A DNA stretch of 64,000 bases, from positions 62,001 to 126,000 of the forward strand of contig CAJTWL010000003.1 in NCBI GenBank assembly GCA_910579845.1, given 5' to 3'. The position numbers and the translations under genes are program-made. How positions within the stretch are numbered: the first letter of the stretch is position 1; every line of letters starts with the position of its first letter. The notes below the pieces were generated by a model. That model searched no databases and was not told where the DNA came from. It worked only from the letters and a program-made list of their open reading frames with translations. This DNA comes from an uncultured Muribaculaceae bacterium (GTDB lineage: Bacteria; Bacteroidota; Bacteroidia; Bacteroidales; Muribaculaceae). Below are positions 52,154-62,180 of this stretch, piece by piece.

Positions 52154-53413
52154 TTATTTGCTGAGGTAAGAGATAGTGCCGAGGATAAGAGGACACGGGG
52201 TGCTGTTCTCCTTAACCATGAAGATAAAGGGTCGGTTCACGTTGAATATCATTCCATCAGGCGCCATCTCAGCGTCGGCGGCATCAAGGCCAGAATATAC
52301 AACACTTGCCACTTCGCATCCATCCTCGTTAATGCTGAAAGATATCGATTCTTTCAGATTATTCATGCATGATTCATTCGCGTATTGATTAGTAGTGGTT
52401 TCAAACATATTCAACTTGCCTATGTTTGTAAACATCTTTCTGATTCCACATTCTTCATAAGCCGCTTTCAAATCGGTTGACCGCTCTATGCTGAATTTCG
52501 GCATGCTTATGTGCACGAGTGATTCCTCTTTACCGTTATAAAATCTTCTGAAATTTCTTTCGGTAAGATGCTTTGTGCATTCCTCCAACGATACTCCTTC
52601 ATCTGGAAGAACTACAATGAGACTGTAAGCCTTATTGCCCATCGGCATCTTGACTGCGGAATATCCTTCATCTTTGATAGCCCGCAATTCCATGTCGGCT
52701 TTCATCATGTCTACCTCATTGCTGCTTCCGTCCTCATTTGTGAATGTTTCCTTTTTAGTCTTGGTTCTGTCAAATGGAGTTACCCATTTCCCTTTGAAAT
52801 AGAGCGCAGAGACCTCAAACATTTTGGTTTTATCTGTCAGCGTCTCTCTGAGAATATAAGGGATACGCGAGTTTGTATTTTTGGATACCCAGTCATTAAT
52901 GGCGTCTCTGGAACTCTCAGTATTCAGACGGTAATTATTGAATATTTCAACGTTATAATTCTCTTTCAGAATGTTGCTGAAGCTACTCTTTAAGGTCAGA
53001 TCTTTATTGTTGTCAATCCAAAGTGCTGTTGCATTCATATAATCGGATATTGGATCCAAAGTCTTTAATGCATTGCATACATTAAAGACATATGCATTAT
53101 AATCCGTGATATTTATATCATAATCAAATGCCGAGATCAATTCTTGTTGTGTCTCACCTTTTGTCCCGTTTAGAAAGATTCCATTATTGATCATGATATT
53201 AAGAGGAGATATGACGTTGTTCCCCTTATCCAGCTTGTTTAATTCATTAAGCAGCTTAATAGAGAAATCATAGTTCGCATATCCTGCCATAAATTCATTT
53301 TCTGACAATTGTATTGATTTAGCCGGCTCGATAAGTTGGGGCTCATCGGAATGACATGAAGATATGGTCAGTGCTATAAAAGCGATAAGAGATGATTTTA
53401 AAAAGAGATTCAT
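52154..53413 (-). CDS. serpin-family protease inhibitor lipoprotein
   Basis: A 419-residue serpin. The lipobox ends at Cys20 (TISSC), followed by HSDEP, so it is a lipoprotein, perhaps surface exposed. The fold is supported by NVISPLNIMINNGIFLNGTKGETQQEL, VSALYFKGKWVTPFDRTKTKKETF, FSIERSTDLKAAYEECGI, and the hinge NEDGCEVASVV before the reactive loop. FNVNRPFIFMVKEN is the closing strand. The hinge has small residues compatible with inhibition; P1 cannot be fixed because the loop is several residues longer than in alpha-1-antitrypsin. Its partner gene is a C10 protease upstream on the same strand. The region is AT-rich and flanked by repeats C1 and C2. Confidence 0.9.
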   Translation of the reverse strand: MNLFLKSSLIAFIALTISSCHSDEPQLIEPAKSIQLSENEFMAGYANYDFSIKLLNELNKLDKGNNVISPLNIMINNGIFLNGTKGETQQELISAFDYDINITDYNAYVFNVCNALKTLDPISDYMNATALWIDNNKDLTLKSSFSNILKENYNVEIFNNYRLNTESSRDAINDWVSKNTNSRIPYILRETLTDKTKMFEVSALYFKGKWVTPFDRTKTKKETFTNEDGSSNEVDMMKADMELRAIKDEGYSAVKMPMGNKAYSLIVVLPDEGVSLEECTKHLTERNFRRFYNGKEESLVHISMPKFSIERSTDLKAAYEECGIRKMFTNIGKLNMFETTTNQYANESCMNNLKESISFSINEDGCEVASVVYSGLDAADAEMAPDGMIFNVNRPFIFMVKENSTPCPLILGTISYLSK

Positions 53414-53497
53414 ATTAGAGATTGTTAAGAGTGTGTATAGTTGTAGTCGTGATGTAAATCAATGGTTCGATAAAGTGTATATCATTCATATTGAGTG

Positions 53498-54922
53498 TTA
53501 TCTCATACCGTCGATAATGATGTCTGCTCTATAATTTACAAATTGGTTCATTGAGTCGCTTAAATCATCCATATACCATCCGTCTCTAAGACCACCGTTG
53601 CCCCAATTCATATGATAATACGGAGTACCATAGTCGTACCAAATAATTTTGTTATTTCCTTCGATTTCAACATAACATATTTCATTTGGACGATAAGGGC
53701 TATATCCTAAACCGAATAATTTATATTCGACATAGTCTTGACTAAAACTATATCCATCGCATACCCATGCATGTCCGTTGGCTTTTCCATGTTCGACTCC
53801 ACTTTGAAATACCGGTCGTTTTTTTCTGAGAGAACCCTGAACTAAGGCTGAATTATGGTTTTTTATGGAACATTGATAACCATATTGTGTCAATACGTTA
53901 TAAGCATCCTGTATCGATGATGCCCCATCTTCTGTTGTATTTAAATTTGCTCTTAGTTGATATAGAAAATTGGTAGCTGTTGATGTAACTTGAGTATTAT
54001 GCATTTCGCTCCAATTAAAATATAACGGATACTCAAAAAATTTCATTATTTGACCTACTGCAATTGTTGTGCATCCCATTTTTTTAGAATATATAGAATC
54101 ATCCCAATCTTGATCCCACCGGGTCTTTAACAATACCCCGGTAGACTCGTAACTGCCTTCTTCATATATTCCGACCATAGCAGTATTTTCCCATTCGTAC
54201 TTTGAGCCTCCAAACAGATCGTCAAATTCGGCTTCCGCTCGTGTGCAATATGAAGCATATTCTTCCGGTGTAAATAAATTCTGACATTCGGTTAATTTAT
54301 ATAGTTGCCCCGAACATGGATCCCACCACATTTCTTCAAGACCTGAGAGAGCTTCCTCATATGCGGCATCATCAAAATCATTTATTCCCGCTCTTGTAAA
54401 AACAGGCATTTCAAGTTCTTCAAATTTGCTCCATTCATGCGCAATGTGTTCTTTCTTTTTTTGAACGGTATCAAGATCGATTTTGTTAATACGGTCAATC
54501 ATACCATTGATTAAGAATTCCTCTCCATTTATTTTGTTTTTGTGAGTGTATGTGCCATGATCAATATAGGCAAGAATAGGAAAATATTTTTTTGTTGCAG
54601 AAACCAAAACATATCCGTCAAAGAAATTCACCGCATATATTTTCACTTCACCGTTTTTGTCTCTGATTGGAACGATACTGATTGCATCGGAATATTCAGC
54701 TCGTGTTTTGTCTTTAGACTGAAATAGTTCTGCTACGATTGCCGCATCCGATTTTGATAGATTTGTGATCTCTTTGGGAATCCTTTTTTGTAAAACTCTA
54801 TGAGGATGGTTTGGAGTTTTGTTTTCTAAGAGATCGTCTTGATTCTGATTACAGCTTGAATAGCAAGCAAGAGTGATTGCCATCATAATCACAGATACAA
54901 AAAGTTTAAATAGCTTCTTCAT
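53498..54922 (-). CDS. C10 family (SpeB/streptopain-like) cysteine protease
   Basis: A 474-residue exported protease from the ATG at 54922. The signal is a lipoprotein type or borderline (Cys20 or Cys24). A pro-domain of the Spi/Inhibitor_I69 kind contains LSKSDAAIVAELF and VPIRDKNGEVKIYAVNF..GYVLVSATKKYFPILAY. The C10 catalytic domain has Cys in KKMGCTTIAVGQIMKFFEYP and His in KANGHAWVCDGYS, then YYHMNWGNGG. All catalytic features are present. It is AT-rich and lies 84 bases upstream of the serpin gene on the same strand. Homologues in Bacteroides fragilis are paired with Spi inhibitors; here the neighbour is a serpin instead. Confidence 0.9.
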   Translation of the reverse strand: MKKLFKLFVSVIMMAITLACYSSCNQNQDDLLENKTPNHPHRVLQKRIPKEITNLSKSDAAIVAELFQSKDKTRAEYSDAISIVPIRDKNGEVKIYAVNFFDGYVLVSATKKYFPILAYIDHGTYTHKNKINGEEFLINGMIDRINKIDLDTVQKKKEHIAHEWSKFEELEMPVFTRAGINDFDDAAYEEALSGLEEMWWDPCSGQLYKLTECQNLFTPEEYASYCTRAEAEFDDLFGGSKYEWENTAMVGIYEEGSYESTGVLLKTRWDQDWDDSIYSKKMGCTTIAVGQIMKFFEYPLYFNWSEMHNTQVTSTATNFLYQLRANLNTTEDGASSIQDAYNVLTQYGYQCSIKNHNSALVQGSLRKKRPVFQSGVEHGKANGHAWVCDGYSFSQDYVEYKLFGLGYSPYRPNEICYVEIEGNNKIIWYDYGTPYYHMNWGNGGLRDGWYMDDLSDSMNQFVNYRADIIIDGMR

Positions 54923-55185
54923 GATTTTTTGTTTTAGGTTAAACATATTCTCTTGCTGGCTAATTTACAAATTTTAATGAATAATGTCAAGTAAAGAATT
55001 ATGTTATATAACATAATTCTGCATTTATTTTTAATTATTGTTGTCCGGTAATAGAAAAATTATTTTTTTCTGCAGGATGGAGAATATGAATCAGATGGAT
55101 GGAAATTCGAACAACGCGATTGGGAATGTTAATTTTCCATTGTAAGGCGAGTAATATTTGAGAGTTGTGTATTTACTTATTGGGC
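54923..55185. other. AT-rich upstream region of the C10 protease gene
   Basis: A gene-free stretch, very AT-rich in 54960-55070. A loose -7-like box (TAAAATTTG on the minus strand near 54968) may serve the protease gene, but the spacing departs from consensus. Nothing else was found. Confidence 0.3.
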
Positions 55186-55296
55186 TGTACCCGATGGTTG
55201 GGAGGGGAGTTTGTCCTCAAACTCCAGATTAGACTTGGTATAACTACGCTGCGGTTTGGCGGTCGGGGACAAACCGCCCTCCCAACCGTCGGGTAA
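55186..55296. repeat. 111-bp palindromic repeat, copy C2
   Basis: The second copy of C1, same length and orientation. Terminal inverted repeats are ACCCGATGGTTGGGAGGG and its complement with one mismatch, with the same inner hairpins. C1 and C2 bracket the serpin and C10 protease genes as direct repeats about 3.2 kb apart. Confidence 0.85.
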
Positions 55297-55356
55297 GGAA
55301 TTGCGGTTAAACGGAACGGTTGGAAACAATGGCTACGTACTTTTATGGGGCATAGT

Positions 55357-55388
55357 AAAAGCCCGCAGGCTTTAGGCTTGCGGGCTTT
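55357..55388 (-). terminator. terminator of the SusC/SusD operon
   Basis: AAAGCCCGCA (55358-55367) pairs perfectly with TGCGGGCTTT (55379-55388); on the minus strand the stem is followed by TTTTAC. It lies 27 bases after the stop of the last operon gene. Confidence 0.8.
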
Positions 55389-55415
55389 ATATTCAAGTTT
55401 TAATCTCGTAGATTA

Positions 55416-56990
55416 TTAATTTTTTGGTTTGTAAACTTTGATGTTATCCAGGAACCAGCGTTTCTTAGCGCCTGTTACTGTAGTCTGCGGGTAATCGGGA
55501 TCTGCATTACGTAATGCTATACGTGAATCCTTGTTGATTTTTACACCTTCAAGCAGCATGTCTACTGTTATCCATTCATAAGGTGTCTTTGCACCTGAAT
55601 CCTTATCGTCTTCTTTTACGAAACCATCCTCTTTTGGTGCCATATCAACCGGGAAGACAGTTGTTTTTCCATCAGTAGTTACTTCTACGCAAATCTCAGT
55701 CTGATCCCAGACAGCTTTTCCTCCGTCTGTCATAGGAGTCCAGTCAAATTTAAGTTTGACACCTTCTATTCCGTCTCCTGCTTCAGGCATCTTCGGCAAC
55801 TCAAGTTTAGCAGTATAAGTTGTTACTGCCATCTTAATATAGTTTCTTGCGCAACCAACAGATGATTTAGCTTGAGAAGTATTGGTAGAGTACATATTGT
55901 ATCCTCTCTTGATAAGAAGATCCCAAATTGATTCTCCGTCAGGATTCTTCAATGTTGTTGATTTCGGGTTATAAGCACCTGAATACATCATGTCGCCTAC
56001 GTTGTCGGATACCTTTTTACCACCACTTTCGTAAGTAAGAATATTAGTTTCAAGGAACCATTCGAAATCATCTTGAAAGAGGATCGTCTCATTAAGACCG
56101 AGGTCTGAGATTGAAGTAGCGATAATTTTTACAACCGGTGATGCAGTACCTGCATACAAACCTGTTACCTCAAGTTGATGACCTTTAAGTTTGTTAAGAT
56201 CATATGCTTTGTCAGCATCTGTAATCTGAACATTAAATGTTTGGTCAGCTACTTTTAGAATCTCACCGTCATATGCACCTGTGGCTTTAACGATAGTTTG
56301 TGTATCAGATTTGTACGTGTCAAGTTTTGAAGTGATATCCTCTGCTGTAAATGTAGGCATTGTGCCTGCTCCCTGATCTGTGACACTCTCGCATACGAGA
56401 TAGGGGAATCCGTCAGAGTCGAATTTGGATCCCATTACCTCGACTTTCTTGCCGTTCTCGACATCTGCCTGAGTCAAATAAACGAGTTGTGTGCCGTCTG
56501 TCGCAACCATGCCTTTAGCTGTATTGGAATATACTGTCAAACCGCTAAGCAATGCCGCGTCATCATCCTCAAGAGCGGTAAGTTCACTGATGGTTATAGG
56601 AGTGAGGTCACGGTATTTGTTTCCTGCCTGTGTTACAAGAACATCAAATGCACTCAATGACTTTTCGCCCATGAATTTGAGTGTAAACTTACGTGGCCGG
56701 TCAGGGGCATTTTCGCGCATATTTTCTGCGACATCTACAATAACCTCTGTTCTACCGCATGCGCCTGAAGATGGAGTTACTGTAATCCAATTTGGGGTGT
56801 CGACATGCCAATCACCGTCAGATGTGATATCCAAAGATACCGGAATCGTACCCGAAGCGGGAACTTGGATAGAGTGAGTGCTGGCAATCACTGCGTTTGC
56901 TACTCCGCTTTCCTCATCTTTACATGATGAGAGAGAGAGCCCGCAAAGCAAGCCAACAGCCATTAAAAGTGATAATATTCTATTTTTCAT
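55416..56990 (-). CDS. BACON-domain lipoprotein with OB-like segments (SusCD-associated)
   Basis: A 524-residue lipoprotein (Cys23 after LSLSS, followed by KDEE, a surface-export signal). Residues about 35-125 form a BACON domain (WHVDTPNWITVTPSSGACG, then DVLVTQAGN). Two OB-like beta segments follow (about 130-215 with GLTVYSNTAKGMVATDGTQLVYL, and 235-290), reminiscent of DUF5689/YhcR-OB modules. The C-terminal beta-sandwich ends in GAKKRWFLDNIKVYKPKN, a typical jellyroll binding-module end. It is last in the susC-susD operon and probably helps capture ligand at the surface. No catalytic residues are recognised. Confidence 0.75.
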   Translation of the reverse strand: MKNRILSLLMAVGLLCGLSLSSCKDEESGVANAVIASTHSIQVPASGTIPVSLDITSDGDWHVDTPNWITVTPSSGACGRTEVIVDVAENMRENAPDRPRKFTLKFMGEKSLSAFDVLVTQAGNKYRDLTPITISELTALEDDDAALLSGLTVYSNTAKGMVATDGTQLVYLTQADVENGKKVEVMGSKFDSDGFPYLVCESVTDQGAGTMPTFTAEDITSKLDTYKSDTQTIVKATGAYDGEILKVADQTFNVQITDADKAYDLNKLKGHQLEVTGLYAGTASPVVKIIATSISDLGLNETILFQDDFEWFLETNILTYESGGKKVSDNVGDMMYSGAYNPKSTTLKNPDGESIWDLLIKRGYNMYSTNTSQAKSSVGCARNYIKMAVTTYTAKLELPKMPEAGDGIEGVKLKFDWTPMTDGGKAVWDQTEICVEVTTDGKTTVFPVDMAPKEDGFVKEDDKDSGAKTPYEWITVDMLLEGVKINKDSRIALRNADPDYPQTTVTGAKKRWFLDNIKVYKPKN

Positions 56991-57002
56991 TTCTAATATG
57001 CA

Positions 57003-58850
57003 TTAATTGTTTCTGGTTATATCGTCCCAACCGGGATTCTGAGTAAGATTGGGGTTCAACTGCAGATCATCCATTGGGATAGGATAGAAATAGTCGCGGT
57101 TCTCATCGAATGTACCTTGTACCTGCGAATTGTGCATGTCGATGTAACCTTTGGTCTTTTCGCTGAGTTTGATCTCTTTGCCGATCTCGTATGCGACAAC
57201 ACCCTTGGCAACGTTGGGCTTGGCTGTTCCCTCTGCATAGAAGACTATATCTGCTTTACCGTCACCTGTTACATCAAGTTCACAAGGACCGGGGATGTAC
57301 ATACCGTAAAGATTCTGACTCCAGGTCTTGCCTGATTTCCATCTTACGAGGTCTGCCCAACGACGATTCTCCATTGCCATCTCAATGCTTCTTTCACGAC
57401 GGATTTCAAGCACATCACCCTGCTGGGCTCCTGCTTTCTCAGAGTTAAAGTAGCCGTATTGGGGATCTGTAAGATACGGGTCAACTGTGTTGCCGACAGT
57501 CATGTTTGGCATGCCTGCACGTTTTCTGATAAGGTTGATTGACTTGTCGAGGTCTGCCTGTGTGAGCTGACCGAGTTCAGCCTTAGCTTCTGCATAGTTG
57601 AGGAGACATTCAGCGTAGCGGTATACCGGAACATCGTTGATTGAACGGTCTGTGCGATCTACGTCGTAGTCGCCTACAAATGACTGCATTACGAATTTAA
57701 CAGGCTGGTAACCTGTGAAACTTACACCAAGATCGGCGCCGAGTACTTCTGTTCCACCGATTCGTTTGTAACCGGGACAACGCATTGTCTGAGCCAGACG
57801 AGGATCCCTGTTTGCCATCTCCTTGTCGAATGTCATTGTCTGCCAGCCGGGGATATCTGTGAAGCGTGTGCCGTCTTTCATCAAGTAGCTGCAGACAAAC
57901 TTGCGATTGAACTGGGGACCCGAAGAGTTGGCACCGATGCTCCACCAGTTGATGTTGTGAGTCTTGGCAGGTTCCTGATTATAGAGCACACCTAAGATTA
58001 CCTCGTCTTTCTGCAGAGAGAGGGAAGCGAAGAGGTCGCGATAGTCCTGCTCAGGTTTATTGGTAGAGTAGAGCTTGAATTTTCCGTACTCACCGCTCAT
58101 TAGTTTCTCACAAGCATCAATGGCCTGATTAAGATAATACTCGTAATTATGACCTTCATATTGCTCACCTGATACACTCGTGCCACCTTGTGAGAGGTCG
58201 AGATCGTGATATTTACGGAATGTCCCCTCAAAAAGACAGAAGTTTGATTTGAGCATCAATGCCGCCGCTTGGGTCACATAGTAGGGACCTTCATTCGAGG
58301 GCAGATATTTAATTGCGTAGTCGATATCCTCAAGCATTTTTTTCATGATGAATTCGCGTGAATCGCGTGGATTCAAAAGTGCCGCATCATCAGAACCAAG
58401 CTGACGGTCGATCCATGGAACATCACCGAAGCGTTTTACTTTAGTGAAGTAGAATTCTGCACGGAAGTAGCGCGCCAAAGCCGTGTATTTCTGAAGAGCA
58501 GCCTGATCACTACAGTTCTTAGGCGCCACCTCAAGAAGTGTATTGATGTTGCGGAGCACAGTCCAGGTCCATCCGCCGCCACTCTGTGGAGTTGTACGTG
58601 CAGTACCCATTTTCAACAATTCACTGATATTACGGTTGAATCTATTGTCTTCTTGGGTTTCCCATGGTACATCATTATAGAAGTTGTAATACCACCTGTT
58701 GGAGAATAGCTCCATATCAGTAGCAGAGGCGAAGTAGTGATCGAGATCCTGCTTGTCAAGTGGTTTTTTGTTGAGTTCATCTTGACAAGAAGTGAAACCC
58801 ACCAATGCCAAAGCGGCTATATATAAGAATTTTTTCATTTTGAGTTTCAT
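57003..58850 (-). CDS. SusD/RagB family nutrient-binding lipoprotein
   Basis: The surface lid protein that pairs with SusC. It has 615 residues with Cys22 as lipobox (GFTSCQDELNKKPLD), helical TPR-like units with YFRAEFYFTKVKRFGDVPWID, and the SusD C-terminal signature LNYAEAKAELGQ...INLIRKRAGMP..ERSIEMAMENRRWADLVRWKSG. It ends NLTQNPGW, standard for SusD. The ligand is not predictable from sequence. ATG 58850 or 58838 may start it. It follows susC by six bases and precedes the BACON lipoprotein by 12. Confidence 0.93.
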   Translation of the reverse strand: MKLKMKKFLYIAALALVGFTSCQDELNKKPLDKQDLDHYFASATDMELFSNRWYYNFYNDVPWETQEDNRFNRNISELLKMGTARTTPQSGGGWTWTVLRNINTLLEVAPKNCSDQAALQKYTALARYFRAEFYFTKVKRFGDVPWIDRQLGSDDAALLNPRDSREFIMKKMLEDIDYAIKYLPSNEGPYYVTQAAALMLKSNFCLFEGTFRKYHDLDLSQGGTSVSGEQYEGHNYEYYLNQAIDACEKLMSGEYGKFKLYSTNKPEQDYRDLFASLSLQKDEVILGVLYNQEPAKTHNINWWSIGANSSGPQFNRKFVCSYLMKDGTRFTDIPGWQTMTFDKEMANRDPRLAQTMRCPGYKRIGGTEVLGADLGVSFTGYQPVKFVMQSFVGDYDVDRTDRSINDVPVYRYAECLLNYAEAKAELGQLTQADLDKSINLIRKRAGMPNMTVGNTVDPYLTDPQYGYFNSEKAGAQQGDVLEIRRERSIEMAMENRRWADLVRWKSGKTWSQNLYGMYIPGPCELDVTGDGKADIVFYAEGTAKPNVAKGVVAYEIGKEIKLSEKTKGYIDMHNSQVQGTFDENRDYFYPIPMDDLQLNPNLTQNPGWDDITRNN

Positions 58851-58856
58851 TAAACG

Positions 58857-61800
58857 TTAGAATTGAACATCGAGACCGAACATGAATGTTTTTGGCCAAG
58901 GATAAAATGCCATACTCCACATATTATTATCTGTATTGTGGTTGAATACAGCTTCAGGATCCACATATTTCATATGTTTTTTTGTCGGAGACCAATAGCA
59001 TAGGTTCTCAGCTGTAAAGTAGAGACGAACCTTGTCAATCCGAACTTTCTGAGTCCATTTCTTCGGGAATGTGTAACCTACTGTCAAGTTCTTGAAGCGG
59101 AGATAGCGTAGATTCTGGATATAACGGTCGTTGGTAAAACTCAAGGTACCGCTGGAAGCGCTATAAACAGATGGACGGGGGAAGTAAGCGTCCGGATTGT
59201 CGGGAGTCCAATATGAATCCTTGAAGTCATCCATCAGGAATGAAACCTGATAGTAAGATGAGAATGAACCCCAGAACTGACCAAGACCGGGACAAGGATA
59301 ATAGTGGTGGTTACCTGTACCCTGGAATGTAGCGCTTGCGTCAACTCCACAATAGCTGAAACCTGCACGGAAACCATACTGTAGACGAGCCAGAGAGTTA
59401 CCAAGTTTCACGAGGTCTCCGTGATCGTCAAGTGTGTTTTTGCCATTGTCAATCTTATTATTTCCATCCAGATCAAGATAAATCAGGTCACCGGCCTGCC
59501 ATCCGTTGATGATACGTTTTGTAACTTTTGAGAGGTCAACCTTTTGTGCATATGCCTGAGCTTCCTCTGTTGTCTGGAAGATTCCGCCGAGTTTATAACC
59601 CCAGATTTCACCGAATTCCTGACCAACATAGTGGTCGGACAGAAGCTTGGATTTATTATCGAACTTGGTTATGTGTGAACGATAGTCAGAGATATTGAAA
59701 CCTACGTTGTAAGTGAATTTCTTATTAAAAAGGGTGAATGCGTCGTTCCACTCGATAGAGAACTCATAACCTTTTGTACGTAGATCAGCAGCATTCATAT
59801 TAGGCTCGTTTGCACCATATACAGATGGAAGCTGCATACCTGTGGTAAGCATACCCTTTGTGTCACGGATATATAGATCGACAGTAGCGTTCAAGCGGTT
59901 GTTGAAGAAACCGAGGTCGAAACCGAGATCCCACTGATTGGCTTTCTCCCAAGTCATGTCAGTTGCAACAGGCTTTCCTGCTGTAGAATACTTGGTGTAT
60001 GACTTGTCATCGAAAAGCCAATAACCATTGTCCTTGGATCCCATTGTATTGATTGAGATCTGACGGAGGAATGTATAATAGCTTGATACGTTCTGGTTAC
60101 CGAGTGAACCGTAAGATGCACGGATCTTACCGTTTGTCCACCAAGGATTCAGACCCTCGAAGAATTTCTCCTCAGAGAAACGCCATCCGATTGACCCTGA
60201 TGGGAAGAAACCCCAACGATGACCTTTTGCAAAACGTGATGTACCGTCATAACGGCCTGAAAGCTCGATCAGGTACTTGCCCATGTAATCGTAGTTGATA
60301 CGTCCGAAGATACCCATGATGGAGTATTCATTCTGTCCACCGGTGATCTTGGCTCCATCCATAGTAGGAGCAAGACCTATATCATTGAGCTCTGGAATAC
60401 CGATGTTCATAACGTAGGAAGAAAGAGCCTTGTATGTTCGGCTTTCCCAGTTGTAACCGGCTACTACATTCAAGTTATGTTTGTCTGCAAATGTATCTTT
60501 GTATGTTGCAAGTGCGTTGACTGAGTAATAGTTGTAAGTGTTTACAGTCTCCTTCATATCATCTTGACCCATACCTGTGATATAATAACCCATATCTGCA
60601 TCAGGTCTATCACGGTAAGGTATGCTGTTTGAACGGGTCATGTTGCGGTTCTGAAGGAAACGGTATGTGAAGTCTCCTGTAAGAGTGAGCTGTTTGATAG
60701 GCGTTATGTTCAGACGACTCATTGTCTGGAAGTCTGTCTTATACTGTGAACCGGGGTGAAGACCCTGATCCATCACTACATAACGACCGTTGGTCGGTTT
60801 GTAGCTTGAATATATATTGCTATAGATATAGGAACCGTCAGGGTTGTGAGTCGGGAAGTTGGATATAGCACCTTGATTAGAGTATGCTACGGTGTTCTCC
60901 ATCGTACCGTCACCCTGATATGTATATTTGCTGCCGTAGATTGAGGTGTTGTTCTCGAAAGTCGCCCACTTGTTGATTGTGAAATCGAGTTTTGAACGGA
61001 AGTTGTAACTGTTGAACATATCGGTGTTCGGTTTTGCCAATCCATCTTCATGTTTCAACGCTCCTGATACGAAGTAACGAACTGTTTTGTTACCGCCTGA
61101 AAGTGAGATATTGTGTTGGGTGGCAAAACGGTTATCATTGTACAATTCATGCCACCAGTCGGTGTTTCCATAGTACTTCCAGATTTTCTTGCCTTTAGAA
61201 TCTGTAGACTCAACAGTCCACGGACGATCGGGATGCTCTGTCTTGTCGTTTACACGAAGAAGAAGTTCAGCCCAGTCGCTTTCTCCCCAATAAGAGCTTG
61301 AGAAGTAAGGTGAACCTGTAGACTGCATAGAGAAGTCGTCAATCACCTTGAGGTGCCAGTAACCGCGGTGCTCATAGTCCGTAGTTGTTGTAGGAGCAAC
61401 CCAGCCGAAGCGCCCGTTATAGCGTACGGTTGCTTTGCCATCGGTTTCGGTACCACGCTTTGTCGTTACGAGGATCACACCGAATGCGGCGCGTGCACCG
61501 TAGATAGCCGCTGCGGATGCATCCTTGATTACAGAGATCTGGGCGACATCGTTGGGGTCAACTGAATTGATGTCACCGACAGCGCCATCTATAAGCACAA
61601 GGGGACCAGCTGAGTTGATTGATGTTGTACCACGAATGTTGAGGTCGGCAGTTGCGCCCGGCTTACCGGAGTTTGTAGATACGTTCAGACCGGCTACAGA
61701 ACCCTGAAGCATTGATGATACATTGTTTACAGGACGTCCTTCGAGGCTTTTTCCTTCGATTGCGGCTACCGCACCGGTAAGGTTTACTTTCTTCTGTGTA

Positions 61801-62138
61801 CCGTAACCGACAACCACAGTCTCCTCGAGAGTCTGAGAGTCCTCTTTCATTTTTACGTTAACTACTGACTGGTTGGCAGCTACTTTGACGATCTCTGTCT
61901 GATAGCCTATAAGCGCGATCTTAAGACTTGCTTCTCCATCCGGAACCTGGAGAGAGAACTTGCCGTCGATATCGGCCATGCAACCTGTACGGGAGTTCTG
62001 GAGCAGGATGCTCGCGCCGACCAACGGTTCACCGTTGAGGTCGGTTACTGTACCCGTGACCTGTCGGGATGCGGCCCATACCGGAAATCCGGTGAGAAGC
62101 ACCGCCAACATTAGAATTAGTCTTCTGACTTGTTTCAT
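58857..62138 (-). CDS. SusC/RagA family TonB-linked outer membrane transporter
   Basis: A TonB-dependent importer of 1093 residues. It has a signal peptide (to about 22), a carboxypeptidase-regulatory-like domain (about 26-105, TGTVTDLNGEPLVGASI), the TonB-box-like ETVVVGYGTQKK at about 107, a plug domain with VSSMLQGSVAGLNVS and INSVDPNDVAQISVIKDASAAAIYGARA, and a 22-strand barrel ending MFGLDVQF (terminal Phe for BAM recognition). It is complete. It works with SusD (next gene) to import a ligand, probably a glycan or other oligomer, with TonB energy. No hybrid sensor or ECF sigma/anti-sigma pair is visible in the window. Confidence 0.95.
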   Translation of the reverse strand: MKQVRRLILMLAVLLTGFPVWAASRQVTGTVTDLNGEPLVGASILLQNSRTGCMADIDGKFSLQVPDGEASLKIALIGYQTEIVKVAANQSVVNVKMKEDSQTLEETVVVGYGTQKKVNLTGAVAAIEGKSLEGRPVNNVSSMLQGSVAGLNVSTNSGKPGATADLNIRGTTSINSAGPLVLIDGAVGDINSVDPNDVAQISVIKDASAAAIYGARAAFGVILVTTKRGTETDGKATVRYNGRFGWVAPTTTTDYEHRGYWHLKVIDDFSMQSTGSPYFSSSYWGESDWAELLLRVNDKTEHPDRPWTVESTDSKGKKIWKYYGNTDWWHELYNDNRFATQHNISLSGGNKTVRYFVSGALKHEDGLAKPNTDMFNSYNFRSKLDFTINKWATFENNTSIYGSKYTYQGDGTMENTVAYSNQGAISNFPTHNPDGSYIYSNIYSSYKPTNGRYVVMDQGLHPGSQYKTDFQTMSRLNITPIKQLTLTGDFTYRFLQNRNMTRSNSIPYRDRPDADMGYYITGMGQDDMKETVNTYNYYSVNALATYKDTFADKHNLNVVAGYNWESRTYKALSSYVMNIGIPELNDIGLAPTMDGAKITGGQNEYSIMGIFGRINYDYMGKYLIELSGRYDGTSRFAKGHRWGFFPSGSIGWRFSEEKFFEGLNPWWTNGKIRASYGSLGNQNVSSYYTFLRQISINTMGSKDNGYWLFDDKSYTKYSTAGKPVATDMTWEKANQWDLGFDLGFFNNRLNATVDLYIRDTKGMLTTGMQLPSVYGANEPNMNAADLRTKGYEFSIEWNDAFTLFNKKFTYNVGFNISDYRSHITKFDNKSKLLSDHYVGQEFGEIWGYKLGGIFQTTEEAQAYAQKVDLSKVTKRIINGWQAGDLIYLDLDGNNKIDNGKNTLDDHGDLVKLGNSLARLQYGFRAGFSYCGVDASATFQGTGNHHYYPCPGLGQFWGSFSSYYQVSFLMDDFKDSYWTPDNPDAYFPRPSVYSASSGTLSFTNDRYIQNLRYLRFKNLTVGYTFPKKWTQKVRIDKVRLYFTAENLCYWSPTKKHMKYVDPEAVFNHNTDNNMWSMAFYPWPKTFMFGLDVQF

Positions 62139-62180
62139 AAGTTAGGTGTTAGTTATTATTGATATTTGTTTTGTTGCCGA

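Noticed and set aside
59000..62000. Plus-strand frames opposite the SusC gene as possible antisense proteins
   Set aside because: Short, no start signals and fully antisense to a conserved transporter. Antisense RNAs do occur in SusC loci, but no promoter was identified.
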